Shown here: in pieces, positions 1 to 12,386 of the stretch
How the letters are laid out: each line of letters opens with the position of its first letter
How positions within the stretch are numbered: position 1 is the stretch's first letter
NCBI GenBank assembly: GCA_028564675.1
Contig: JAOVVO010000012.1
Span: forward strand, 248,001-312,000
Direction of reading: 5' to 3'
From: Onchocerca lupi
Taxonomy: Eukaryota > Nematoda > Chromadorea > Rhabditida > Onchocercidae
Length of the DNA: 64,000 nt
Notes under the pieces: model-generated
What the model saw: the letters and a program-made list of their open reading frames with translations, nothing else
What the model was told of the DNA's origin: nothing
Databases searched by the model: none
Position numbers and translations under genes: made by a program

Positions 1-59
1 TATCACTTTCATTTATTGATTTGATTCTGGAAAAGAAACGTAAAAATGAACAAGCTAAC

Positions 60-458
60 AGCGATAGCGCAATTTTGTAGCCTATTCAGATCACATTCGT
101 CTTGCTGATGTTGACAATGACAATGAAGTGTTCGATTTGAAAAATAATCACAATGACCTTTGCCAAATGGTATTATCTGGAAAAAATTTTCTTGAATTGC
201 GAAGTTGTAGACTCACATAAAAGACATTCTGTTCTTTAGTAGCTACCTAGCTGTTCATTCCAAAGTTTGTACATTTACCTGTATATTCATTATACCAGGT
301 CTTTTCACGTAGAATGGCCAGATTTCTTCACGTAACAACTTTGTACAATATTTACATTTTGATTCCGTGAATATTGTCACATTAACTTGTTGAGATTGAA
401 CGGTTTGATACCATAAGCAAGACAATACCCAAACTAATGATATTTCTTTCAGCAACAT
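60..458 (-). CDS. GILT-family thiol reductase, 5' part, runs off left edge
   Basis: This is a gamma-interferon-inducible lysosomal thiol reductase (GILT) family protein, which reduces disulfides of proteins in endo/lysosomes or after secretion. Exon 1 is 458-279 and exon 2 is 176-60, joined in phase 0. I chose the ATG at 458 because a cis-like acceptor (TTTCAG) ends one base upstream, as in spliced-leader addition; an ATG at 491 lies upstream of that acceptor. Residues 1-22 form a hydrophobic signal peptide, followed by VNVTIFTESKCKYC with the redox CxxC (CKYC). Exon 2 holds IIPFGKGHC and the GILT signature CQHxxxECxxNxxxxC, here CQHQQDECDLNRLQNC, with Gln in place of the usual Gly. A donor GT follows position 60; the remaining exons lie outside the window. 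Reading through that donor would add a short tail ending at a stop near position 10. The family call is firm; the 3' end is unknown. Confidence 0.88.
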
Positions 459-491
459 TCTGAAACAGGCATTTCTAATGTATACTGACAT

Positions 492-3400
492 GTAAATAGA
501 TTGCGGACAATGAACAAATGTTCACGTCATTTACGTGTCACAATACGTTCATGATCATTTTTCCTTTTGTTAGAGACAAACTAAAAAAGTTTCATAATTA
601 GTTTTTATATGACAATTTATGAGGATTTTTTCAGCTCAGAATATTTCAAATCTTCAATCGATTATAATTATTATTGTCTATATCAATTTAAAAAAAAATT
701 TTCAGCTTTAGAGATGATTTCATCGTTTTCTTTTACAGATGAAAAAAGGGAAGGAAGAGAAAATGTAACCTTGATATCTTTTTAAGAGTTCAAAATACGA
801 ATTTGAAAAAGTTTTTTTTTATTCATATATTCGTCAAGGCATCCGAAAAAGCAAAAGGAATTTTTATGAAAATATCTTTCAGTCATTTTAATATTTTTGT
901 TGTTCATGAACTTAAATTATAAATTCGTAAAAGCGCTTTTACAAACACAGTCCGTAATTATTATTGGCTATTATTTTCAGTTTAATTATCCGCATTTGGA
1001 TAATCGAATTTAAATTGCCCCTTATCCAAATAACGAGGTAATTGAGAAGTCATCTGAGAATGCTGTTTTAGTTTAAAGTTCAACTGACAAGTTTCGAAAG
1101 CATCGTCTTCTTTTATTGCAATCATCAATGCGAATCCATGCGAATCCATGAAGATCGCATTTCCAAATCAAAAAATCTAAGAGACATCAACTTATCCAAT
1201 GACCCTTAACAAATAACTATGTCCGTGGTATATATATTATTTCGGATTATAACATTTTTGGTTTATTACGATTCATTCAATGGTATTTCGTAGCAAACAA
1301 AACGTTAATAGTTAACAAAAAAATTAACATTCTTCATAGTGATTGCAAGATATTAGATAAAATAAGATGGATAACCAGTTTTATAAGAAAAGCCCGTTTT
1401 CCTTCAAAAAAAGCTCTAATAAACAAGGAAAAAGCTGATAATAATAATTTAGAAATGGATAAACATGCAGTAGAATTTATTTCATTTCAAAGTCAAACGT
1501 AAAACTTCACTTATAACTCATAGGGAAGTTCTCATAGGAAATTCTAATTCCTAAAATTCACTCACAGAATTTTATTTTCAATAAACTAGTTCCTTATTGG
1601 TTGGCAAAGTTGACAAATGACATAATTTGATAAGAGTTGTCCAGTTTACATAATGCCGTCATTAGAAGACCAGTTGTAAGGATGAACTAAACAGATCTGG
1701 TCCGATTAAAATAAAAGTTAAAATTTGAAATCATTGAGATAAGAAAAGTGTGAAGTGAAACTACAATTATTTTTCAATTTCTTGAAAATGGCAATTCAGT
1801 TCTATGATTTACTTGACGAACTACTTACTATTATCTGAAGTTTCTAAGCTTAATTCAGATGCACGAAAATTTAAAAAAAAATTTCACCTCGAAGTATTTT
1901 TAATTTGAATTTTCCCAAAAGTAACGGAAAAATAATTTTTATGAATATCTACCCTATGCAAACGATTAGTTGCCACGATATTGTAATTTGATATGCATCT
2001 TTATTGAAATTTTATTAGAAAATATGGAAGATTTTTCAAAAACTTTGGAAAAACTGAGACATAACAATATGCAAACTGTATGACAATAGAGAATATTTTG
2101 GTTTTTATATGATTTTGAATAAATTTCAAAGAGCTCTTCAAAAAAGTTTTGTTTCGGCCAAAATTCTTTTTTTTTTCTTTGTTTCCAAATGATAAATTTG
2201 ACATTGTACTAAGAAAAAATGCATCTGCAGAAAGTAAAAGAATTAAATATTCAATTATTACAACGAACAAGCAATTTTTTCCTTCTCTTTACAATTTAGG
2301 CTGTCACAGAAGTTGGCGAAAAGGAAGGATAAAGGTTAAAGGCATGAAGGAACAAACTTCAGGGACAAACTAGAAGTCTAGACTGTACAATTCAAGAATC
2401 TTGAATCTTGAAATCATCCCAATATTTCAGGAAACCGTAAGCAACGAAGTTTTGGAAAGCTATGTTTGAAAGTTGAACAGCATTAATTGTTGAAATGATT
2501 TTCATTAATTTTTTTGAAATGCGGAATTCAGTAACCTAAATCTTAAAAGAAATCTAATTTTTGAGTGGCAAATACTTACAATGAAAAAAGAAATGAGCAA
2601 AAATGACCTCTTTTACGATCGCTCTTACTGTTGATGTCTTCTTGAGAAATTTCCATTTCATTTCGCTTCCATCTTTAAAACTTTTTCAAAAACAAGTTCT
2701 TAGGTAAAGATATCAATTCATTATAGGTACTTAATTCAACATTCTATGAAAGAAGAGGGGAAGTTCACAAATGATTGTTTTTGGAGATTGGAGCCTGACC
2801 TATGTCAGTCTAATTTATAAAAAATTATTCTTATACAATGGTGAAAAAAGAATTGCATTTCTAAATACTATAGAAAATTAATGTGTTTTCTTTATCTTAT
2901 TTAATTTTTTTTTTAAATCGAATCAGTGACAACAAAAGGGCATAATACTAGAATAATTGGCTAAAAGGAGAATGATATTTTAAGCAGTTGTTGGAACTAT
3001 TCAAATTTCACTCAAAATTGTAAATAGAAATCAAAATAAACACCACTTGAGTAGTTGTTCAAATTGTTGTTCCAGTTCTTTCCTGAACAGAAGCGAAAAA
3101 CCAGGCAGTCCCAAAAACTACTTGTTTTTGCAAAACAAAATTTTATTTTAATTCACAATGTACGATTTTACCATCTAAAATGTTATCGAAATTTAAAATA
3201 ACTAGAAAAAAGTAAAGATTATAAATTATAGTAAGAACAGAATTATTTGAGAAGTCCATATAAGAAGTTATATAAGAAGTCCACAGGAAATTCATTGTCT
3301 GCGCATTGTGACCTCCGTCAACAAATTTCGTGGTCATAGGTCTCGCGAACTCGTGAAATGTTAAATTGCTTTTAACGGTAAATTATTTTTAGGTAATTTG

Positions 3401-4660
3401 CCTTTAAAAGGTCAATTAAATGGAAGGACAAAAAATAACAATAGAAGACAAAATTTTGCGATTTATTCACTCGGTCAATAAATTAGTATTACCCTAAGGT
3501 GAAAAGAGAAAAGGCTCATTAAATTGACATTTTTCACAAAATATTTAAAGGTTAATTGTAAATATCCTTTTTAGTTATTTTAGGCTCAATTGTTTCTCTA
3601 CGTATTTGATTGTGAGAAGTGTGTCCATATCAAATATCAACCGAAAGGATGCCAACTTTGCGATGTGCATCAAAAAAAAGTATTTTAATTAGGGCATTAT
3701 TAGTGATCACTTCATTATGTTTATCTATTTGCTTGCCCATTTGATTGTTTCATCATCTGTTTGCAGCTGCGCAATCCATAACAAATTTAAAACACATTGA
3801 TTGTTAACGAAAATAAAATGAATGCATTTTTGAAATTCAATGACAGTTTAAATGAATTTAAATGACAAATTTAAAAAACTGCCAGTTGCTGGTGAACAAG
3901 GATGCGGTTTAGGTCAATAGATCATCGGGAACGACAAATAATTTCTTGTTTACAAGCAGTGTTTTATTCTTAGTAAACACAGGAATGAGTTCGCAATGAG
4001 ACTAAAACTAATCTTTTCTTGTAAAGTTAAATTTTTTGCCATTTCATAGAAATGGAATATTATCTTTTCATATGAAGCGTAGTTTCGCTTTTTTTTATGC
4101 TAATAATTATATTATTGAAATGAAATTGAATAGCCAAGATACTTAAAAAATCTATTTCGACGAGACTAATAATAGATTAGGACAATAGCATCTATTTTCA
4201 CTCTTCTATTGGTCATTTTGTCAATTACAAATTTTTTCATTGATCAATTTGATGTATTCATTTAACAAAAAACAGCTACTGCATTTATTATTTATGAACT
4301 TTTTTCTGAGATTCAGTTGGAATATTGTCTGACAGCAGATATTTGAAAATATCAAAAAGCTATACTTAGATTCAGAATTTGTTTCAAATAAACCGGTAAT
4401 AAATGAAATGAATGATATTTAACAAGAATTAAAGCATCATAATACATAATGACTCGATCAAAATAGTGACTTGCTTTGAAAGCTCTCTCGAAATAACTGT
4501 AACCAGTTAGTTAAACCAATAAAATTTCAAATTTGTCATTGATACCGTTACAGTCAAATCACACTTCCTTGATTGTTTCACAACCTCATATGTCCAATAT
4601 CCTTGTAGATTAATTAATCGCAATAGTAAATTCAATTCTTAACTTAATGCTGATTGCAGA
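492..4660. other. Intergenic, no gene seen
   Basis: AT-rich DNA upstream of the GILT gene. The open frames are short (under 90 codons), run through T- or A-rich tracts, and show no splice-supported continuation or recognisable domain. I see only short repeats, such as a doubled 11-mer near 1130-1150. Confidence 0.6.
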
Positions 4661-4683
4661 AATCATTTTCGTTGCCACTTTCT

Positions 4684-4869
4684 ATGTTAATAAATATCAT
4701 GATTGGTCTTATCTGCCTGTACGCCCACACACAAGTGATTTTTTCACAAATGTTTGTTAAAGCTCATTCCGCAATTGCACAAGGAGCAAATAGAAATAAT
4801 TATAATGGATTTCAAGGAAACAATTTGAACTACGACTATGTGTACTCGATGACTTTCAAAAAAGCATAA
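4684..4869 (+). CDS. Possible small secreted peptide, hypothetical
   Basis: A 61-codon frame that I do not recognise. The first 21 residues (MLINIMIGLICLYAHTQVIFS) look like a signal peptide. The rest is a short Asn/Tyr/Gly-rich tail ending MTFKKA. Two things support it beyond the open frame. A 3' splice acceptor (TGATTGCAG, ending near 4659) lies about 25 bases before the ATG and could take a spliced leader. A consensus poly(A) signal AATAAA sits at 4895-4900, about 25 bases after the stop. There is no dibasic-bounded repeated peptide, so it is not a typical neuropeptide precursor. A frame this short can arise by chance in AT-rich DNA, so the call is weak. Confidence 0.33.
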   Translation: MLINIMIGLICLYAHTQVIFSQMFVKAHSAIAQGANRNNYNGFQGNNLNYDYVYSMTFKKA

Positions 4870-5449
4870 TATGCTTTCCGTTCAATTAAATTTAAATAAA
4901 ATAATCGATTATTAACTCACTTAATTGTGAAATAAAATTGGAATAAAACAAAATAAAATAGCACTTTTTAAACTACTTATCAACCCTTTGAATACAATAC
5001 TCTAACGATTTTGAGTGGTTATATTGATTATCAAATATTCTGACTGATCTGACTAAAAGACTTCCAAATTTAAATCATTTAACGATTTTTCATATAAAAA
5101 ATGTGAATGGGCCGTTTTCCTTCCCAAAATGAAATTTTTCTTAAATTCAAATCTTTGAATTAATGCAAAAAAATATTGAAAAAAAGAACAACTATTTTAC
5201 AAAGCAGAACTGAATAGCCATTAATAATCGGAATAATAAAATGTTGAACAATAAACACATGGTGATATTTTAGCTTGAAAGATATGAACGGTTTGTTTCA
5301 TCAAAATCTGGTTTATCCCAGAAGAATGTTGCTTAGGTGTGAAGATGGCGGAATTAAGCGAATGGATGATCAATTGAACGATGGAGAACATTTGAGTGCT
5401 TGCTATTTATTACTTTGCTTCAAATGGAAAAAATTCTGTGAACTAGTCT

Positions 5450-5450
<1 letters not shown>

Positions 5451-5485
<35 letters not shown>
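5451..5485. repeat. Poly(T) tract, 35 bases
   Basis: An uninterrupted run of about 35 T. Read as the minus strand it is poly(A). I saw no retrogene or target-site duplication beside it, so it is treated as a homopolymer tract. Confidence 0.8.
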
Positions 5486-7679
5486 CATAACTCATTCTAA
5501 TATTAGTAATGAAACAAATCAGGAAGTCTTAAAATGTTTCTTCCTCTTTTTTTCCATTTCTCAGACAAGTTTTGCAATTTTTTTTTTGAACTAGATGCAG
5601 TAACAATACACATTTTGGTATCTAAAATCAAAATATGGACGATATTTCACAATGATTTGTTCGATTCATCATTTTAAAGTATTATTATTATCTTTGAAAT
5701 TGCTGGTGCTCTATCTGCTGTTACAATCAGAACGGCTAAAACTAGTATTCATATTGTTATATTATTATTTTTATCACTAGTACAGCTATAATTACTAGTA
5801 AGACTTTAACTTGAACCTCACTTCAGAACCAATTTTAATATTAGCTTCAGCTCAAAATTTTGATTTTAGCCCTAGTTACTACTTCCAATTTTGATTTCCA
5901 TTTCAATAACGACTAACTGCAATTAGGCCCACATATTACTTTTTGGATATCTAAAACATATCACAAATATTAAATCAAAAAAATTTATCACAACTGTTTA
6001 GTTCTAAGGCAAATTGATCTAAAATTATTTAAATATTTTCATAAGTTCAGTATAAATTAATGAGATAAAACACCTTTCTTTGATCAATGTTAGAACAATA
6101 ATTATGACTAATTGAGAAAGGACGGATAAAAATATCACCGATATATGCATAATATTTAAATATCTGAAACCATTAAGTTTCTCGAAAATTAAAATTGCTA
6201 AACTTTCCCGAAAACTTTGAAAATGTTTTAAAATACAATTTGGAATTTAGAAGACAAGAAAAATATAATCCATTGGTGAAGTCGAAAAAATGTAATTAGT
6301 TATATATCAGTGTAATTAATTGTATGCATGAATGTGAAAGGGGTAAAACATTAGTTTCAAAGCGGTCATTGAGTTCCGGGAATTTATAAGGAGAGGAATG
6401 AGCTCCGAAAGATTTAAAGGGAGAAGACTTCGAAGGTGATTTTAGTTGCAATTCAATTCAGAGAACGTTTCGACGACAACAGGAGCGATAATTTGGCAGT
6501 TCAACAGCATGAAGACAGTTTAACAGCGGATAGTTTAACAGTTTAACAGTGAATCGATAGCGGAAGTAAAAGTAGGAGAAATAATTATTGTGGAACGAAA
6601 GAACGAATAGTTACAAAGGGTAGATATGATATCGTAGTAAGCATTTAGACAACTATCTGACGATATTGTGCTGTAAAATCCTATAAATCTAATGAAGGAT
6701 ATTGCTGACCTAGCGAAGTCACAATGGCAAGATGAATTAATCTTCAAACAAGAAACAAGAAGATCCATTCACTAAAATCACAAAAAAATTTCCCAACAGG
6801 ATTGCTATGTCCAAAAGTACAAAACAATCATTATTTAAACTGGATTGATAAATAATCTAATTCCGGATAATTACTTTGTCACATCATTCTTGCAATTTCA
6901 ATCTTATCATTTCTTTTAAGAAATTGTTGTAACATATGAAACAATTTATATAATTTGAAATCAATTTAAATTTTATGTTGATTTATGAAAAAACTAGTTT
7001 ATTATTAAATGATAGAAGAGAGTTGTAAATCCAAAATTAAAACTTTAATCACAATATAAGAGTAGTAAAACAGAAGGTAAAATAAAATGATGTGAAAAAA
7101 AAGATCCTGACCTCAGCTGGAACTCATTATGGTCAATTTTCATTTGTACTTTCTTAATTCTTGATTATATGGCTGCTTGTTATTGGGATTTTTTTTTTTT
7201 TTTTTTTTTTTGGTTTTAATAGCTTTCATCATCAAAAATGCATCTGAATCATTTTAAAGCATGAATCTCACTGGAACTGAATAAAATCTGAGGTGTCCCA
7301 ATTTATTCCATTTAATTCTTGAATTTTTCTTCTAAATTTATTTTCCAGGTATGTGCATTTTATGATGCAAAGTAAAAAAGATTAACTGTAATGAGAACAG
7401 CCAAAACTTTGATTCAATCCATCGCTTTCCCAAAAATTTGTTTCCTTCGCTGTCACGAGAATAGTTAACCCTCGGAATGTTTGAAATTAAGTGTAATACA
7501 TAAAACTAAAATTATATTCTTTGGTTTAAATCTTAGAATTGTTAGCTTGAGAAGCAATAAACTCTCTTTAAGAATGTTTAAACTAATGGTAATCTCGACT
7601 ACCCTCAACCTTTACTCAATCTCCTGAAATAAAAAAGACATTATGTGAAGCAACTTTTGTCTCATATAATCAACGTATT

Positions 7680-7808
7680 GAAAATAGAAAATATCATCTT
7701 GAAACAAAAGCTAGAGGCGGAACCAATAGATCTTTGCAAAGAAAAAGCGAAGATAAAGACATATTTGTCATTTTTCAGTTTTCGTTTTAAAATGATATTT
7801 TCTATTTC
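7680..7808. repeat. Short imperfect inverted repeat (arms about 25 bp)
   Basis: The left arm 7680-7705 and right arm 7784-7808 are near reverse complements (about 22 of 25 positions), with an inner segment of about 78 bases. Because of this symmetry, chance open frames on both strands encode the same peptide FKMIFSI. It may be a decayed terminal-inverted-repeat element or a chance palindrome. Confidence 0.5.
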
Positions 7809-9027
7809 TTTTTTCTTTTCGACACTGCCAACATGAATGTCATATTCCGACTTTTTCGCAGGCGCAGTTGGTAACAAATTGCATGCTGCAGAAAACATAT
7901 TGAAAAGATAGAAATCTTCAAAAACTCTTCCTGAAGAAATAACATCGATTGTTCTGGCCAATTCGTTCCCTAAACGGAAAAATAAAATTGGTCTTTAGAT
8001 AGAAAATAGTACAAATCAAAATCATCGATAAAATTGTTCATTACTTTTTGAGTATATCAACGAAATCGTTAATGTTATGTGTTTCTGTAAATAGATTACT
8101 CAAACTGGCATATACACTCTTCTGCATGAAATAAAATCTTGATTGGTATTTGAACTGAAGACTCCAGTTAATACTTTGGTGAAGTAAACAGGTAAAGGAG
8201 AGCAAATAAATAAGTCAGAAGATGAACAGATGAGACATAATCTTGAATTATAAACTGTTCCAAAATCATTGTTTATAGATCATGGGGCGCTTTAAACCAA
8301 TAAATGGCATTGGTCGGGTAAAATATATTGCTTATATTTTCTTTCGCTTTAATCTGAACATTTACTATTCCCAAATAGGGACCTGTTCCAGAATGTATGA
8401 AAGTCTTTCATATCACTACTTTGAATGAGTTGAAACAAACCCTATTTGCAATTTGTCTGTTCTTGAATTTCCTTTCTCGCTGGAATTTCTGAGCGCGAGC
8501 TTGCTGTTATTTCTTCATTTATTGACTACCGAACAACCAGGACTGCCGATTTTTGTTTCACCTTACTCCTCAAAGGAAAGCCGCTAAATCATGGCGGATT
8601 ATATTCACGGGCCCATTATCTAGCCAAATATATGACCATAGATAAAGAATGAATATTACGCTAGTTTCAGCACTGTGATAAAATAAATAGGAGTTCCATG
8701 ACAACATAATGAATAAATTCCCCTTCTTTCCGGGCACTTTTATGACTTACCAAAGAGCCCTGAGATACAAAAAATTGATATTTGCATGATAAAGTTTCCT
8801 GCTCTTAAATTCCTTCATTTTTATAATTTTAATCCTCTCAAAAGTTGTTATTACATGGAAATCAAGGAAGATTTATAAAATTAAATTCGCATTCGCTTCT
8901 TTTAGCTTTGGGTATTTTAATAGCAGTGTTCTAATCGGTTCTACACCATGTAAATGTCATCGAATTCCTCATCATCGGAATCTGACTAACGATGATATTC
9001 TCATGCAAAATATTACTTTCAACAATT

Positions 9028-9033
9028 TTTATT
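9028..9033 (-). promoter_or_regulatory. Poly(A) signal of the SRRD gene
   Basis: TTTATT on the plus strand is AATAAA on the minus strand. It begins about 12 bases after the SRRD stop codon at 9045, which fits a compact nematode 3' UTR. Confidence 0.6.
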
Positions 9034-9044
9034 AAAATTTCATT

Positions 9045-10945
9045 TCAAATCATAATTTCGTGCCTGAACAGTCGATATTTTGGCCTTGCTTCAGAAATTT
9101 CTGGCAATTGAGCATTTTGCAGCAGGAAGTGCAGCGCTGTATCGTTGAAAACAGCAAAATTTGATTTAAAAACAGGAAATTCCAACACTGTACATATTTT
9201 ACTATACAATAAAAGAGCTTCAAGTTCACTGAAATAAGAATTTTCCAAATCTTTCAGATTACATTCTCTCAAAGTACATTCTTTTGGATTTAGTTTTGAA
9301 TGTCCAACCGTTAAATCCATCGAATGAAGATTATTACCTGGAAATTCATTTGATAATTATATTTAAGAAATGCATAAATAAATATCATAGCATATAAATC
9401 AGCATATCAATCGAAAAACATTTTAAAAAAAAAGAAAAAAGAAAACTTTACACATAACACTGCATACTTTTCCACTGTCTAATGCAATGTTTCGACAAAA
9501 ATAAGCTAAATCAAACAAAACTAACTGCTTACCTGCAATAATAATATTTTTTAATTTCTTTCTATGAGCATAAATTACACTATTGTATACAGCATGGCCA
9601 CAATGAGGTGCATAAAAAAGCACGATATTTTCATTGTCACTATCATCATCAGCCACTCGACATTCTAACAGATCTTTGGTTTCCGATAAGCAAATAGCAT
9701 GATTGCATAACCAACGCTGAAAAATTGATTTCCTTATCCCTAAATTTTGAAAATTTTAATTCAAATCAAAATATATTTACACAGAAGGATGAAAGACCGA
9801 AATATAGGAAAAGGATATAAAGAATAAAATCAGCAAGAAAACAAGGACCGGTAGAAGAAATAATACCAATGGTTCATATGTTTATTTTAATTTGGAAGAT
9901 TATCAAAAAGAAGAGCCAAACAAAAAAATCACTTTTTTCGAAACTCTATCCAAAACATTGGTGAATGGCAAATACAATTATAAATCCACAGCTCTCCTTT
10001 CAACCTCTATATGTATATTGATCTTTCCTCCTATTTCTTACGTAATTCAAAGAATCTCCAAGTTTGTGAAACAGAAATCAGTGCTGGGAAAAGAACTAAC
10101 GAACTTTTTCTATTTTTGTCAAGCAAGGTTCTTGGAAGTAAACTTCACACCCAAAGTAATGTTTCAACTCAAGCAACACCGCTAGTTGATCACAACCAAG
10201 ATAATGCGAACAACTGAAAGAACCCAGTCCAAGGGCCCAAATATTTGAAAGCTGACGTCCAGCAAGGGATTTGAGAAGTAAAGCAATAATCTGCTGGCTG
10301 AAATGCAGAAATAAATTTCAAACGATATTTTTTTACAATGGATCTACAAGTAATTTCCAATTTCCACAGCTGCCAAAAAGCGAATGCCTCATATCTTGAG
10401 TTATCCATCTTTCAGCAGATGCAAATTTGCTTCCTCAATATATCAATTAAAGTATCTAAAGACTCAGGTCAGATAAAAAATGACTATCAAAGCTCCGAAT
10501 TCGTTGGATTGAATTCCTCTTTCTTTGATCGTTGGCTCCTTCATTTATTTTTCCTATATCATTGAACAATAGAAATACCCTATAAAGCTATTGAAGCATG
10601 AACTCATCTTCCTTGATATGCTCATTATAAAACGCAGCAATTTCTTTTCCAAAAAAACAAAAAGAGAAATCGGGAAAAAAGGAAGCAAACAGTAGAGCAA
10701 CATATTCAGCAGCTTTACCTATATTTGATTAGCTCGGTATTATTGCAGGCATTCTTCATGACCATATCAATTCTCTCCAGTGAAACTTGATCCATTGGAT
10801 AGCAAACAGCTGTTGCAATCTTTTCACCTCTTCCGTGAAAAACTCGCGATCGCCGCCCATTTTTTTTCTGACTTCTTTTTACTACGATAAATTGTCCATC
10901 ATCGCCAGATGCAAATGCAGTTTCTTCGCATGTTTCAGAGGTCAT
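9045..10945 (-). CDS. SRR1-like protein (SRRD homologue), complete, 4 exons
   Basis: A complete SRR1-domain protein of 298 residues. The family includes plant SRR1, yeast Ber1 and animal SRRD, linked to circadian or heme-related regulation; no biochemical reaction is established. Exons are 10945-10719, 10297-10105, 9716-9533 and 9337-9045, and phases agree at all three junctions. Residues 1-75 are a basic N-terminal part (KRSQKKNGRRSR). The SRR1 domain follows with GLGSFS (99-104), DQLAVLLEL, FYAPHCGHAVYN (PHC at about 177-179), IIIAGNN after the last junction, and near the C terminus FNDTALH (about 265-271), all matching conserved blocks of SRRD. The ATG at 10945 sits 12 bases behind a TTTCCAG acceptor, suggesting a trans-splice site. 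The donor of exon 2 (AAAAA|GTTCG) is weak, so that border is the least sure. Expected roles are cytosolic or nuclear. Confidence 0.9.
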
Positions 10946-11099
10946 ATGAGTTAAAAGCTGGAAATTAATGAGTAATTACAGCTTGAAAAATTGTTCTGTG
11001 AAAAAAGCTCCTATGTCTCTACCAGAAACTACTGTAACCCTTCCATGGCACGATAAATAATTCAACCCTCCCCACATTAACTCAACTCCAAATTAATAT

Positions 11100-11330
11100 T
11101 CATGCAATACATAAAACGCTGCTCTAGTTGGTCGCAAGTCCTACAACGATTTTTACTGTAATCCATCGCGATTCCCGCGATGATTTTTACCGTAATTTTC
11201 GCATCGCATCCGCATCGCTTTTAGGTTCTTGACGCCTGGGGGCGATATCGGCCTGCATTTGTACGGCATTTGCGTCCAAGCGTTGCGTGTCGCGTAGCGG
11301 TGTTCTCCCCTCCCTTGATAATATGAAATT
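11100..11330. promoter_or_regulatory. GC-richer divergent promoter candidate with hairpin and direct repeats
   Basis: This lies between the divergent SRRD (-) and MADF-BESS (+) genes. The stretch 11130-11310 is clearly richer in G+C and CpG than its surroundings. It contains a 7-bp stem hairpin, CATCGCG (11164-11170) and CGCGATG (11176-11182), flanked by two near-identical 15-mers, GATTTTTACTGTAAT (11148-11162) and GATTTTTACCGTAAT (11182-11196), then a run of GCATC(G/C) units. The rest of 10946-12360 shows no supported gene; short frames there have no splice or domain support. Assignment as a shared promoter is inferred from position and composition. Confidence 0.4.
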
Positions 11331-12386
11331 TTGAAAATTATACGGTACAGGTATGAAAAGATCATATGTGAGTTATGATAAAGTGCAGAATAGAGACAGA
11401 GGATGGGTCATCGAGCCAAATGCGAAAGAATGTCTGGATAGTCAAGCTGCTATTATCTCCTGAAGTCATACTTACGTCAGTATTTGTCGCTGTCACGTTC
11501 ATAGTACCATCATTTGCTAATAATCCAGCTGATAATAAATTAGATGGAAAAAACAATTGAACTGTCTCAGAATTATCGGTGACATTGCTCTCAATGTTTC
11601 TGTATTTGTTACCACTTGTTGTTTGCCTTAATTTCAGGACAAATGCTTATCAATGTTTCAAATATTAATTTTATTACTCATTGAATCATACTTCTCCGAC
11701 AGGTCAAGATTGTTCACACCATTTATAAGCTAACAAATATTTAAGTTTCGAATGCAGTTAAACTGTAAATAAGCCTGACGACGTCATTTATATTTGATTG
11801 GAACAAATTATGAAACTCTTTCCGGAATGACTGCCACGTTTGTAAAAATGTCGTTGGCACAAATATCAGTAAAATAAGAAAATATTTTGTTCACAAAGAG
11901 ATCTATATTATTCATCAAAAAAGCATACGACAAAAATATGAAATAAATGGAAAAAAGAGAAAAAGAAATATTGAAATTTCGTTACAGCTGTCATTTTGTA
12001 CGTTAGCAGTGATACTGGAAGTTATCAAACCGGTTAGTGCCCTACGGCACGCGCTGCATCGTATTGTTTTTGGAAATCTAGGTATGCGTGTTATTTGTAA
12101 AAACCTATCTTTTTTTTGTAATGATAATATCGGATTAATAAGTTTTCTTTTTGATCCATCTTGAATGCTTTTCAGGCTTCAATAAGACATAAAAGCTGAG
12201 CATGCATAGGATTACCACTTATTTGTGGTGGAATATATTAACGAGCTTTCACTGAGATTTCTAAAATTTATATTGGTTAAACATCGCAAATTTCTAAGAA
12301 TAGGATGAAATCATGACTCAAGAAAACTAGACTCATCACTCGAGAAATTATAGTTTCTAGGAAAACGATCAAGAAATATTGACTGC

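Larger units (their letters stand above)
4870..9027. other. Intergenic, no gene seen; low-complexity tracts
   Basis: No frame with domain or splice support. The stretch holds a T35 tract (5451-5485), a second T-rich run near 7192-7211, a patch of short repeated AGTTTAACAG-like units at about 6480-6550, and the inverted repeat listed at 7680-7808. Confidence 0.6.

Noticed and set aside
5275..5490. 71-codon ORF ending in poly-Phe
   Set aside because: It runs into a T35 tract; no ATG-supported gene structure.
7645..7961. Overlapping ORFs on both strands sharing FKMIFSI
   Set aside because: The shared peptide is explained by the inverted repeat at 7680-7808, not by real genes.
9892..10217. Plus-strand ORFs of 97 and 68 codons
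   Set aside because: They lie antisense to SRRD exon 2, whose minus-strand frame carries the SRR1 GLGSFS and DQLAVLLEL blocks.
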